From an uncultured Bacteroidota bacterium (GTDB lineage Bacteria; Bacteroidota; Bacteroidia; Bacteroidales; P3): DNA of 64,000 bases. Location of the stretch: the NCBI GenBank assembly GCA_902762805.1, contig CACWPQ010000014.1:1-64000 (forward strand), in the 5' to 3' direction. Position 1 is the first letter of the stretch. The number at the start of each line of letters is the position of its first letter. The notes under the pieces are model-generated. The model was not told where the DNA came from. It searched no databases and saw nothing but the letters and a program-made list of their open reading frames with translations. The translations under genes were made by a program, and so were the position numbers. This document shows, in pieces, positions 54,290 to 63,800 of the stretch.

Positions 54290-54315
54290 TAATTCCTAAT
54301 TCCTAATTCCTCACT
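54290..54315 (-). repeat. TAATTCC simple repeat between genes
   Basis: TAATTCCTAATTCCTAATTCC followed by TCACTCCC on the plus strand, a simple 7-bp repeat filling the short gap between two minus-strand membrane-protein genes. Confidence 0.8.
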
Positions 54316-54317
54316 CC

Positions 54318-55571
54318 CTAAAAGATAAGCCCCAGCAGCACCCACAGCCAGTGTGCAGCCACGCCGGCGCAGAGGCCGCCCACGGTGTGGGCGCCGATGG
54401 CCTTGCCAATCAGCTTGCGGTAGCCCAGCGAGTCGAGCATGGCCGTGTGGGTGCTCAGGTAGCCGCTCCAGCACATGCCCATGGCGGTGAATACGGCGAT
54501 GGCGTTGCCGTCGATGATACCTTCGCTGGCGAAGCGGGGCACCAGGCCTATGGCGGCGCCCACGGCGCCCAGCGCCGTGATGGGGAAGCTCACCAGCGCG
54601 CCGCTCTCGAAGCCGAAGAGCCAGTAGAAGATGAAGTTCACCTTGTCGGCCAGCCATGTGATGACCGGCACGCCCTCGTAGGCCACGCCCGTGTACTGTC
54701 CCCCTTCGCCCGCGGGGCCGAAGGTGAGCATCATCACGATGGTGGAGATGCAGAGCACGCCCGGGATGATGGCCACGCCGATGCCGACGCCGCTCTTGCC
54801 GCCGTCGAGCATCGCGTTGAGGAAGCGCTGGAAGGCGTTGCCCTCGCTCTTGAACGATATGTTCTGCTCGGTGCCCTCCTCTTCGGTCACCGGGGTGTCC
54901 ATTTCGGGATAGCTCTTCAGGGTGGAGCGCTGCATGATGCGGGTGCTTACGATGCTGCCCACCACGGCGCCCAGCAGGCCCACCACGGCCCCTTTGCCGA
55001 AGCCCAGGCCCGTCATGAAGGCAATCACCACCAGCCCCATGCCGAAGGCGGTGCCGAAGTTGGTGAGCGACACCAATTGGTATTTCTTGAAGTAGCGCGC
55101 GAAGTTGTTGTCCTTGGCCAGCGAGATGATGGCGGGGTTGTCGCTGAGGAAGGTCATCACCGCCCCCAGTGCCGCCACGCCCGGCAGGTTGTAGAGCGGC
55201 TTCATCAGCGGCCGCAGTATGTTCTCCATCAGGCGCACCACGCCGAACTCGGTCAGCAGCTTGCTTATCGCGCCCATCAGCACGCAGATGGCCATGATGT
55301 AGAACACCGTCTCCAGCAGCAGGTGGTAGGCCGTCTGCATGAAGGTGTTGAGCATCATCGGCAGGGTCATCTTGTAGGCCAGGAAGCCGAAGAAGCCGAA
55401 GAAGCACACCAGGAATATCAGTGCCTCGAAGCTGCGCTTGGTGGTGAACTGGAAGCGGCTCGGTTTGCCCGACTTGCGGCTCGCGACGTCGCCTGTCTCG
55501 TGGTGTTTGAATACTTCAAACGGATTGAACACGCTCAGCAGGCTGTGCCTCTTGTTGTTATGCTCGTCCAT
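54318..55571 (-). CDS. nucleoside-recognition (Gate) domain membrane protein
   Basis: An inner-membrane protein of 417 residues, with start ATG 55571. A TTG 15 bases upstream, inside an AT-rich repeat, is the other option. About eight to ten transmembrane segments include LMGAISKLLTEFGVVRLMENILRPLMKPLYNLPG and GVGIGVAIIPGVLCISTIVMML. The two halves carry the Gate/nucleoside-recognition pattern seen in spore-maturation-type and related transporters. The substrate is unknown. It precedes the DUF4491 gene and follows the porin gene. Confidence 0.8.
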   Translation of the reverse strand: MDEHNNKRHSLLSVFNPFEVFKHHETGDVASRKSGKPSRFQFTTKRSFEALIFLVCFFGFFGFLAYKMTLPMMLNTFMQTAYHLLLETVFYIMAICVLMGAISKLLTEFGVVRLMENILRPLMKPLYNLPGVAALGAVMTFLSDNPAIISLAKDNNFARYFKKYQLVSLTNFGTAFGMGLVVIAFMTGLGFGKGAVVGLLGAVVGSIVSTRIMQRSTLKSYPEMDTPVTEEEGTEQNISFKSEGNAFQRFLNAMLDGGKSGVGIGVAIIPGVLCISTIVMMLTFGPAGEGGQYTGVAYEGVPVITWLADKVNFIFYWLFGFESGALVSFPITALGAVGAAIGLVPRFASEGIIDGNAIAVFTAMGMCWSGYLSTHTAMLDSLGYRKLIGKAIGAHTVGGLCAGVAAHWLWVLLGLIF

Positions 55572-55579
55572 GGTTTCAA

Positions 55580-55608
55580 TTTTCAATTTTTAATTTTCAA
55601 TTTTGTGA
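55580..55608 (-). repeat. AATTGAAA-type repeat across the porin stop codon
   Basis: On the minus strand, AAAATTGAAAATTAAAAATTGAAAATTG-like units span the last codons and stop of the porin and run to 10 nt before the next start. The tract supplies both the porin's last residues and a possible TTG start for the next gene. Confidence 0.75.
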
Positions 55609-56644
55609 AGTCCATCGTCCACGTGGCGCCCACGTTGAAGTTCCACGTGGCGTCGGTCACGTCCTTGCCGCCCTCGGTGTAGCTCTCGGTCATGCGGCAG
55701 CCGTAGATGTGCAGGCGCACGTTCTTGGCCTTGGTGGGGAACCACTCGAACCCCAGCCCGTAGCGGGCGTAGGTGTGGCCGGCGCGCAGCAGGTGGTCCA
55801 GCGCCACGGCCGAGTTGAGGTCCACCTCCGACTTGTTCTGCTCGTACATCCCCTTGACGAAGATGTTGAACTGCGGCGTGAAGTAGTAGTTGGCGCAGCT
55901 GACGAAGCCGAAGTTCTTGCCCCAGTCGTCGGTGGCCAGCGCGTGGTGCATCAGGTCGACGTAGATGTCCCACTTGTCGTACACCAGCTTGTTGCCGATC
56001 ATCGTCAGGTTCATGAACTTGTTGCGCTCTCGCTCGATCATGCTCGTGCTCCAGATGGTCTGCCAGTGCCCCACCTGGCCGTACCAGCACAGGTTGTACG
56101 ACACTAGGCCGGCGTCGTAGCTCAGGCCCGTCGAGTTGATATAGGGCGAGTTGGTCACCTGCGCCACCAGCGTGTGGTTGCCGTCGTCGGTGATATAGGC
56201 GCCGCTCGCGCCCAGCTGGAAGCAGTAGATGTTGTTCCACAGCGTGGTGGGGAAGTAGACGTCGATAGGCGACGCGTCGTACTCGAAGCCGCCCATGGCC
56301 ATGGCGTCCTTGCCGAAGCGCAGGCGCCAGTTCTGCGTCGGGCGGTAGTCGAGGTAGAGGAAGTCCGTGTTGTCGAAGAAAGTCACCGACCCCGCGTTGG
56401 CCACAATGCGCTGCTTGAAGTAGTAGGAAAAGTGCTCGCCCAGGTCTCCGCCCAGCATCAGGTTGAAGTACTTGCCGTGGAAGCCGAAGTTGGGAGTCGA
56501 GTCGGTGGTGAAGAGCTCGCCGTCGGCGCGCGCCTCCAGTTTGAAGCGGCTGAAAGCCTCGCTCCACGACAGTTGGGCCGCGGCCTGCATCGCAATGCCC
56601 AGCAAAAGGGCGGTCAGGGTGGTCTTTAGTATGTTTGTTTTCAA
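55583..56644 (-). CDS. outer-membrane porin (phosphate-selective porin O/P-like)
   Basis: A 353-residue beta-barrel protein. No ATG fits, and TTG 56644 gives a signal peptide MKTNILKTTLTALLLGIAMQ with cut after QAAA. Alternating strands such as HFSYYFKQRIVANAGSV, WRLRFGKDAMAMGGFEYD and YARYGLGFEWFP are typical of OprO/P-like barrels. The natural C-terminal strand appears to end TWTMDF, with the terminal Phe expected for outer-membrane insertion. Seven extra residues (TKLKIKN) follow, encoded by an AT-rich repeat. Confidence 0.82.
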   Translation of the reverse strand: MKTNILKTTLTALLLGIAMQAAAQLSWSEAFSRFKLEARADGELFTTDSTPNFGFHGKYFNLMLGGDLGEHFSYYFKQRIVANAGSVTFFDNTDFLYLDYRPTQNWRLRFGKDAMAMGGFEYDASPIDVYFPTTLWNNIYCFQLGASGAYITDDGNHTLVAQVTNSPYINSTGLSYDAGLVSYNLCWYGQVGHWQTIWSTSMIERERNKFMNLTMIGNKLVYDKWDIYVDLMHHALATDDWGKNFGFVSCANYYFTPQFNIFVKGMYEQNKSEVDLNSAVALDHLLRAGHTYARYGLGFEWFPTKAKNVRLHIYGCRMTESYTEGGKDVTDATWNFNVGATWTMDFTKLKIKN

Positions 56645-56680
56645 AGCGTTAGGTGTTTTTAAGTTCGTAATTTCGATTTG

Positions 56681-56688
56681 CAAATATA
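56681..56688 (-). promoter_or_regulatory. porin promoter (-7 element)
   Basis: TATATTTG on the minus strand, 36 nt before the TTG start. The dispersed palindromic element (56712-56807) begins just upstream of where the -33 box should lie. Confidence 0.6.
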
Positions 56689-56711
56689 CAAATAAAATCA
56701 ATACCACGCTC

Positions 56712-56807
56712 AAAAGTATCCCTATTTTCCCATCAGTGGGTAATAATGGGAAAGGGCCGAACAATTACCCTAGAGAACCCCTACCGTTCCCCTACCGTCT
56801 CCCTGCC
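56712..56807 (+). repeat. dispersed palindromic element, copy 4
   Basis: Identical over 96 bp to copy 5 (60694-60789). The left arm CCCTATTTTCCC matches copy 3, but the right arm GGGTAATAATGG matches copies 1-2, so the main hairpin is broken and GGGTAAT can pair only with the downstream ATTACCC. It ends 28 bp past the stop codon of the large secreted protein (minus strand). Confidence 0.92.
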
Positions 56808-56835
56808 CAAATCCGCCGCTCCGCCCCCCTTTGGG

Positions 56836-59800
56836 TCAGGGGGTGCGCACGGCACGGATGGGGAAGCCGTAGTGGCGGCTCTCGCCGTTGCTGCCGCTGT
56901 AGAAGTTGGCCGAGGAGGTGGTGATGTAGACGTCCACCGCGTTGTTGTTGGTGCTCGAGCTGAGGGTCGAGGACCAGAAGTAGGTATTGCCGCCGGCGCT
57001 AGAGGTGCCGGTGCCGGTCTTGTAGCCGGTGAAGGGCACGAAGAAGGAGTTGCCGTTGATTTTGCTGGTGAACCTGCGCCCGGCAACGCCGTTCAGGGTC
57101 TCGTTGGCAACGGTGGTGTTGCTGAGCAGCTCCTGCCATTCGGCCATGGTCGGTATGTGTGCGTCGCCGCCGAGGGTGATGGTGGCGATATCGTCCTCGG
57201 GCTGCAGGGTGGTCAGGCCGTCGGTGCTGTTGTACTTGGTGTAGGCCGAGCCGCTGTAGTAGGCGGTGGTGGCGTTGGTGTAGTTGGCCTTGTTGGGGGT
57301 GATGTCGGCCCAGGCGTAGTAGTCGCCGTAGTCCGAGGGCTGGTCGGCACCCAGGTTGACCTCAGTCCACAGCAGGCCGCTGGGCAGTCCCAGGTCGACC
57401 CATCCGATTACGCTCTCCTCGAACTCGGCCGTGTAGGTAACATCGCCGCGCACGGTGACGGAGCGGGGGTTGCTGGTGTTGCCGTCGCTCCAGCGCGTGA
57501 AGCGGTGCCCATTGTTGGCGTTGGCGCGGATGCTGATTACGCTCTCCGCCAGGTAGGTGCCGCCGCCCTCCACGGTACCCATCGTGGGGTCGGCGGACGT
57601 TACGGTGATGGTGAAGGTGGGGGTTACCTCGAACTCGGCGGTAAAGGTGGCGTTGCGGCTCACCGTTACGTTGCGGGGGTTGCTGGTGTTGCCGTCGGAC
57701 CACTGCTTGAACCAGTGCCCGCTGGCGGCGGTGGCGCGGAGCAGGATGTCCGTATTGGCCGGGTAGGTGCCGCCGCCCGACACACTGCCCATCGCGGCAT
57801 TGTTGGGCACAGCGGTGATGATGTAGGTGTTGTTGTCTTCGCCGATAATCACCTGGGTGTTGCCCGACACCTTGCCCATGTTGCCGCCGCCGTAGATGTT
57901 TTCGCGGACGGTGGTGGTGCCGAAGATGTTGACGTTGGTGTTGCCGTTGATGACGGCCGTGGTGCCGAGGCCGCCGCCGTAGACGGAGCCTTTGATTTCA
58001 CCGTTCCAGGTGGTTACGCGGAAGGTCTTGCCTTCGGAATTGTAGGGGGCTTTGAAGCCGCCGCCGTAGACGTTGCTGTGGATGACGGGGTCGTTCACGT
58101 GGGGGCGCTTGGACAACGCGCTGCCGATGGCGACGGAGACGCTGCCCTGCACCGAGGTATTCTCGCCATAGCCGCACCCGAAGACGCAGCCCAGCGTGTC
58201 GGCGCAGTCGGGATAGCCCACGGTGCCGCCCTGGATGTTCACGTTGACCGGTCCCTGGATGGCGCCGCTGATGTTGGAGCCGCCGTAGACGCCGCCTTTC
58301 ACCTGGCCGCCGCGCATCACGATGTCCACCTGCTTGCCCATCTGCTGGTTGGCGCCGCCGAAGACCTTGCCCTCCACGGTGCCGCCCAGGATGTAGACCC
58401 GGGCACCGGTGCCGACCACGCCGCCGAAGTGGCCGCCGCCGTAGACGTTGCGCGAGATGTAGCAACTGTCGGCGATGACCACGGTGGAGTTCTTCACCTT
58501 GCCCGTGGTGGCGGTGGTGCTGGTGGCATCGGGGTGGCCGCAGCCGGCACCGAAGACATTGCCGCCATACGCGGCGCCGATCTTGGGGTCGGCGGCCGAA
58601 TGCTCTACGCGGGCACGACCGCCTACATACACGTAGGTGTCGCCGTTCACCTCGCCGGCCGTGGTGTTGGTGCCGTTGGCGCCGCCGGCTATCCAGCCGT
58701 TGACGGTGCCGCCGGTTACGACGATGCGTTTCTTGCCGCCGGACTCCACGTACTCGCCACCGCCGTAGATATGTCCCCGCAGGTGGCCGCCGTAGACGCG
58801 TATCCATATATTGGTGTCGGTCAGGTCGACGTAGGTCCATTGGTATTGAATGCCATTCTCATTCATCGAGCAGTCCATGCCGCCGGCAATGCCCTGCAGC
58901 AGGCCGCCCTCGACGTAGATGCAGCGGTGCCCCATGTAGCCGGTGTAGTAGCCCACGCCGCCCAGGTAGAACGCGGTGGCGCCGCCCTGCCCATAGTCGA
59001 AGCGCCCGGGCAGGAAGTCGCCGCTCTTGACGTACCAGTTGTATTGGTCCACCCCGGTGGTGGCAGGGTCCTGGTTCTCATACCAGGAGTAGGAACCGAA
59101 GATGTAGTTGGTGATTTTCAGCTGGTTGTGCTGGTTGATGCTGCGGTCGTAGTCGCTGCCGAAGGTGGAATGCGAGATTTTGATGAAGGGGTTGCCCCAC
59201 GAGCCACCGTAGATGCCAGGCTGGTTCGACTCTCCAACAACGCCCGGGGTCCAGTACCAGTCGCTGTTGAGGCCCGATGGGGAGATGCCGCACCAGTGGG
59301 GCAGCACGTCCTTGTACTGGCCGCTCTCTATACGGGTGAAGAAAGCCGACTCGAAGTCGTATTCATCGTATGCATCCTTCAAGGCCATGCTGTAGACCGT
59401 CTGGATGTCGGTGGTGTCGTAGATGGTGGTGTCGGGGTTGGTCTGCACGATGGTGTCGATGGTGTAGACGATGCGGCTCGTGCGATAAGGCGTAACACTG
59501 CTCATGCCCACGACGCGGCGCAGGCTCTGGCCTCCGTTCTGGTTCACGCAGCGGCGGCCGATGGTCATGTTGAAGTCGTTGCCGGCGAAGGTCTTGGCCG
59601 GGCCGTTAATCCAGATGTACTCGAACTTGGTGTCGGCCATGCAGAAATAGTGCTGGTTGAGGAACACGCTGCTCGGCACCGCGGTGAGGCGGGTGCTGTT
59701 GCTGCCGTTGGTGCCGTCGGGATACACGCCCATGATGGTCGAGGGGTGCATGCTGTAGGCCAGCACGGTCTCGCTGCCGCTGGTGATGGTGCCGATGTTC

Positions 59801-60528
59801 GAGGGCGTGATGACCACGAAGTTGCGCTCGTGGGCGTTGGGGCCGGTAGCGTACTGCGCCGTCGTGAGGCCGATGGCGTTGATGCCCGTGGCCGCCTCGG
59901 TGGCGGTGAACACGAAGGCGCGCGCCCAGATGGCCTCCAGGTCAATCTCCATGCCGTACTCCGCCGCCGGGGCGAGCCACAGCAGCTGCTCGGGGTCGAC
60001 ATAGCCGCCCACCGCCACGCTCTGCGTCTTGGCCATGTCGGTGTAGATGGCGCCGCCCACCAGGCGTTTCACCCTCCAGCGGTAGAAACCGCGCCAGCGC
60101 GTGTCGCCGCTGCCGTGGGTGGGGCGGATGCTGAACGGGTTGGGGATGACGCGGTACTTGCAGGGGCCAGTCGCGGCGGCCTTGCTCGTCGCCGTCGTGC
60201 CTCCGCGGCGCTCCAGGGTCTTGAGGTAGACATAGGTGTTCTTGCCGGGGGCGTCGATGCCGATACCCACCTGCGAGGCCGCCACGTTCACGTCGGGATT
60301 GCCCGAGGGCGTGGCCGCGTTGCTGCTGTACATCGTGTTGGTACCGTAGCCGTAGTAGGTAATCTTCACATCGGCCGGGTTCAGGCTGCGCACGGGGTTG
60401 GCGGGGTCGCTGTAGTAGCTCCACGAATGGTTCTCGCGGTCGTCGAGGTACACCTCGTTGGCTGCGCCCTGCGACATCGCTGCGCCGCATGCCAGCATCG
60501 CCAACAAAAAGAAGCACATTTTCCTCAT
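56836..60528 (-). CDS. very large secreted Gly-rich protein with FISUMP domain
   Basis: A 1230-residue exported protein; start at 60528 gives signal MRKMCFFLLAMLACGAAMSQ. After about 500 residues of unknown beta-rich sequence, the middle (about 520-900) is made of Gly-rich GG.V.G.VYGGG repeats (VYGGGHFGGVVG, VFGGANQQMGKQVDIVM, VYGGGFKAPYNS), which suggests a beta-helix or solenoid. Two InlB-B/Flg_new-like repeats follow (GHWFKQWSDGNTSNPR and GHRFTRWSDGNTSNPR). The C-terminus is a FISUMP-type domain (WVDLGLPSGLLWTEVNLGA, HIPTMAEWQELL, GRRFTSKINGNSFFVPFTGY, YGFPIRAVR). No T9SS sorting domain is seen. Role unknown, perhaps a surface adhesin. Paralog of the next gene. Confidence 0.85.
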   Translation of the reverse strand: MRKMCFFLLAMLACGAAMSQGAANEVYLDDRENHSWSYYSDPANPVRSLNPADVKITYYGYGTNTMYSSNAATPSGNPDVNVAASQVGIGIDAPGKNTYVYLKTLERRGGTTATSKAAATGPCKYRVIPNPFSIRPTHGSGDTRWRGFYRWRVKRLVGGAIYTDMAKTQSVAVGGYVDPEQLLWLAPAAEYGMEIDLEAIWARAFVFTATEAATGINAIGLTTAQYATGPNAHERNFVVITPSNIGTITSGSETVLAYSMHPSTIMGVYPDGTNGSNSTRLTAVPSSVFLNQHYFCMADTKFEYIWINGPAKTFAGNDFNMTIGRRCVNQNGGQSLRRVVGMSSVTPYRTSRIVYTIDTIVQTNPDTTIYDTTDIQTVYSMALKDAYDEYDFESAFFTRIESGQYKDVLPHWCGISPSGLNSDWYWTPGVVGESNQPGIYGGSWGNPFIKISHSTFGSDYDRSINQHNQLKITNYIFGSYSWYENQDPATTGVDQYNWYVKSGDFLPGRFDYGQGGATAFYLGGVGYYTGYMGHRCIYVEGGLLQGIAGGMDCSMNENGIQYQWTYVDLTDTNIWIRVYGGHLRGHIYGGGEYVESGGKKRIVVTGGTVNGWIAGGANGTNTTAGEVNGDTYVYVGGRARVEHSAADPKIGAAYGGNVFGAGCGHPDATSTTATTGKVKNSTVVIADSCYISRNVYGGGHFGGVVGTGARVYILGGTVEGKVFGGANQQMGKQVDIVMRGGQVKGGVYGGSNISGAIQGPVNVNIQGGTVGYPDCADTLGCVFGCGYGENTSVQGSVSVAIGSALSKRPHVNDPVIHSNVYGGGFKAPYNSEGKTFRVTTWNGEIKGSVYGGGLGTTAVINGNTNVNIFGTTTVRENIYGGGNMGKVSGNTQVIIGEDNNTYIITAVPNNAAMGSVSGGGTYPANTDILLRATAASGHWFKQWSDGNTSNPRNVTVSRNATFTAEFEVTPTFTITVTSADPTMGTVEGGGTYLAESVISIRANANNGHRFTRWSDGNTSNPRSVTVRGDVTYTAEFEESVIGWVDLGLPSGLLWTEVNLGADQPSDYGDYYAWADITPNKANYTNATTAYYSGSAYTKYNSTDGLTTLQPEDDIATITLGGDAHIPTMAEWQELLSNTTVANETLNGVAGRRFTSKINGNSFFVPFTGYKTGTGTSSAGGNTYFWSSTLSSSTNNNAVDVYITTSSANFYSGSNGESRHYGFPIRAVRTP

Positions 60529-60627
60529 ACTGTAATGTTTTTTGCGGCCGTCGTCATCCAGTGAGGGGTTGATAATAGCTTCATAATCAATATGATACAA
60601 TAGTGTTTAAAGGTGTATTCAATTCTG

Positions 60628-60635
60628 CAAAGATA
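60628..60635 (-). promoter_or_regulatory. promoter of the first FISUMP gene (-7 element)
   Basis: TATCTTTG on the minus strand with the start codon at 60528, giving a leader of about 95 nt. The paralog upstream is therefore not its only source of transcription. Confidence 0.7.
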
Positions 60636-60693
60636 CACTTTTTCCGAAATATTGTGAAAAAAATAATAGGCACGCCAATGCCGTCCACCGACA

Positions 60694-60789
60694 AAAAGTA
60701 TCCCTATTTTCCCATCAGTGGGTAATAATGGGAAAGGGCCGAACAATTACCCTAGAGAACCCCTACCGTTCCCCTACCGTCTCCCTGCC
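60694..60789 (+). repeat. dispersed palindromic element, copy 5
   Basis: 96 bp identical to copy 4, again just past the stop codon of a FISUMP paralog (stop at 60801). Composed of a copy-3-type left arm and a copy-1/2-type right arm. Confidence 0.92.
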
Positions 60790-60800
60790 GCGCGGCCACC

Positions 60801-63800
60801 CTACTGGCGCACCGCGCGGATCGGGAAGCCGTAGTAGCGGCCCTCGCCGTTGCTGCCGTCATAGAGGTCTGCGTAGGTGTCGTCGATGTAGATGTCGACT
60901 GCATTGCCCACGTAGGATGGGCTCACGGTCGAGGTCCAGAAGTAGGTGCACGTCCCGGAGCTGGCGGTGCTCGAACCGGTCTTGTAGCCGGTATAGGGCA
61001 CGAAGAACGACTTGCCGTTGACCGTGCTGGTAAAGCGGCGGCCGGCCACCCCGTTCAGCGTCTCGTTGGTCACGGTGGTGTATGCAAGCAGTTCGAGCCA
61101 CTCTGTCATCGTTGGTATATGCGCTTCGGGGCCAAGAAGCTGTGTCGCCACATCGTCCTCGGGCTGCAGTGTGGTCAGTTCGTCGCTGGGTACATACTTG
61201 GTCATATGCAGCGCGCCCTCGACGTAGGTATGGTACTTATAGCTGTCCCAATTGTAGGTGCTCTTTGTCGTAGTCTCGCCCCAGGCATAGTAGTTGCCAT
61301 ACTGCTCCGGTGCAGTGGCGCCCAGGTTGCACTCGGTCCACAGCAGGCCGCTCGGCAGCCCCAGGTCCACCCAGCCCGCTGGTATGGCTTCGAACACCGC
61401 CGTGTAGGCGGCCGCTCCGGTAACGATGACGGTGCGCGGATTGTCGGTCGAGCCGTCGTTCCAGCGCAGGAAGCGATAGCCCTCGTTGGCCGTGGCGCTG
61501 AGGCTGATCGCCTGATTGGCCGGGTAGCTGCCGCCACCGCTCACCGTGCCCATCGTGCCGTCATTGGCCGTCGCGGTGATGGTGTAGTTGATGATGGCCT
61601 CGAACTGTGCGGTATAGGTCTCGTTGCCGGTCACCGTCACGGTGCGCGGATTTTCTATATTGCCGTCGCTCCACTGCCGGAACCAGTGGCCGCTCGCCGG
61701 CGTGGCGCTGATGCGCACCTCGCTGCCCGCCAGGTAGTCGCCACCGCCTTCCACAGCGCCCATCGTCGTGTTGTTGCTCTCCACCGTGAGGGTGTACGTG
61801 CGGCCGTCTTCTCCGATGACCACATTGGCATTGCCGCTGATCTTACCCATATTGCCACCACCGTAGACATTGCCCCGCACTGTCGTGGTGCCGAACACGC
61901 CCACGCGCGTGTCGCCCTTGATGACAGCCGTCGTGCCCAGGCCGCCGCCGAAGATGCTGCCCTTCACTTCGCCGTTCCACGTCGTCACGTGGTAGTTGTT
62001 GCCCACCGAATTATAGGGCGCCGCATAGCCACCTCCGTAGACGTTGCTGTAGATGGTGGGATTGTCCACGTGGGGACGGCGCGCGTTCTTGTTGCCGACG
62101 ACCACCTCCACGCTGCCCATCACGCGCGTCTGCTCGCCATAGCCCGAGCCGAAAACATTGCCCAGCGAGTCGGGGCACCCTTCGTAGCCCACCGTGCCGC
62201 CTTCCACGCGCACACTCACCGGGCCGCTCACGTGGCCCAGCAGGTTCGAGCCGCCATAGACGCCTCCCTTCACTACGCCACTGCGCATCACGATGTCTAC
62301 CCGCTTGCCCATCTGCTGGTTGGCGCCGCCGAACACCTTGCCTTCCACCGTGCCGCCCAGGAGATATATCTTCGAGCCGCCGCCGATGACGCCGCCGTAG
62401 TTGCCGCCGCCATACACGTTGCGCGCTATATAGCAGCTGTCGGCGATGACCACGTACGAGTTGTTCACCTTGCCCACTGTGGCGGTGGTACCCGCGGCAC
62501 CGCTGTTGCCGCTGCCGGCACCGTAGACGTTGCCGCCCTTGGAGGAATTGATGAACGGGTCGGCCGCCGAGGGCACCAACTGTGCCTTGCCACCAATGTA
62601 GACGTAGGCGTCGCCGTTGAGGTCGCCACCGTCGGTGCGGCTGCCGTTGCAGCCGCCGGCCACCCAGCCGTTGATGGTGCCGCCGGTGATGACGATGCGT
62701 CTACCGCCTTTGGCCGCGGCATATTCGCCTGCGCCGTGGATGATGCTGCGGATGTGGCCACCGCGGACGCGTATCCATATGTTGGTGTCGGCCGGGTCGA
62801 CATAGTTTCCCGTCGACCAGTCCTGGCCGCCCGAGATGCCCGGCACCATACCGCCTTCCACATCAATCTTTCGACGGCTGGCATAGCTCCAATAGGCCGT
62901 GCCTACACTGCTGATGTAGAAGGTCGTAGTGCCGCCTTGCCCGTAGCCTATACGACCGGGGAGGAAGTTGCCGCTCTTCACCACCCAGTTGTACTGATCG
63001 ACACCCACGGAGCGGTCCATTCGGTTGAGCCAGCCGCCGTAGGATCCCTGCAGGTAGTTGGTTACGGTCAGCTGATAGTTGTCGCCCACGCTGCGGTCGT
63101 AGTCGCTGCCGAAGATGGCATAGTTGGTGTAGAGTGACATAGCACCATAGTTGTCGTATATGGTGGGTTGGTTGCCTGTGCCTGGCTCCGCCGTGTTGGC
63201 ATTGGAGGTCCAGTCGCTGTTCAGGTAGTTGGGGAAAACTCCTCCATAGAGTGGCATCACGTCTTTATAGGTTCCGCTTTCGATGCGGATCACAAAGCGG
63301 GCGTCACGGTTGTTGTATTGAGAGGAGGCGCTGACATGCTCTATGCGGTAAACGCGCCACGAGTCGACCGTGTCGTAGACGGGTTTCTTGGCGATGGTAT
63401 AGGATGTGTGGTCGGAGTTCCATGTGGTGTCGGTGGTTTCCACATAGGTGGTATCGATTTTGTATTGGATGGTAAAGGTTCTCTGTGGAATGGTAGCACT
63501 CAGTCCCGCCAGCATACGGACGCATTGGTGCGTCGTGCTGCGTATGCCGCGTCCCATGGCGATATTGTAGCCGTTGCCTGCAAAGGCTTTGGCAGTGGAG
63601 TTGATGAAGATATACTCGAACTTGGTGTCCGCCATGCATAAGAAGTGCTGGTTCAGCGCCACGCCGGCGGGAACAGCGGTGAGGAGCGTGCTGCTCGTGC
63701 CGTCGGTGCCGTCGGGGTAGACGGCGGTGATGGTGAGGGGTTCCATGTTGTAGGCCAGCGTGGTCTCGCTGCCGTTGGTGATGCTGGCGATGTCGTCCGC

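Noticed and set aside
56712-56807. palindromic elements as CRISPR repeats
   Set aside because: The copies are scattered kilobases apart with genes between, not regularly spaced, and no cas genes are present.
56746-60564. 1272-codon plus-strand open frame over the first FISUMP gene
   Set aside because: It begins inside the dispersed palindromic element and reads antisense to a protein with signal peptide, InlB-B repeats and FISUMP domain. Composition is Val/Ala/Gly/His low-complexity. The similar frame at 61119-63137 is rejected for the same reason.
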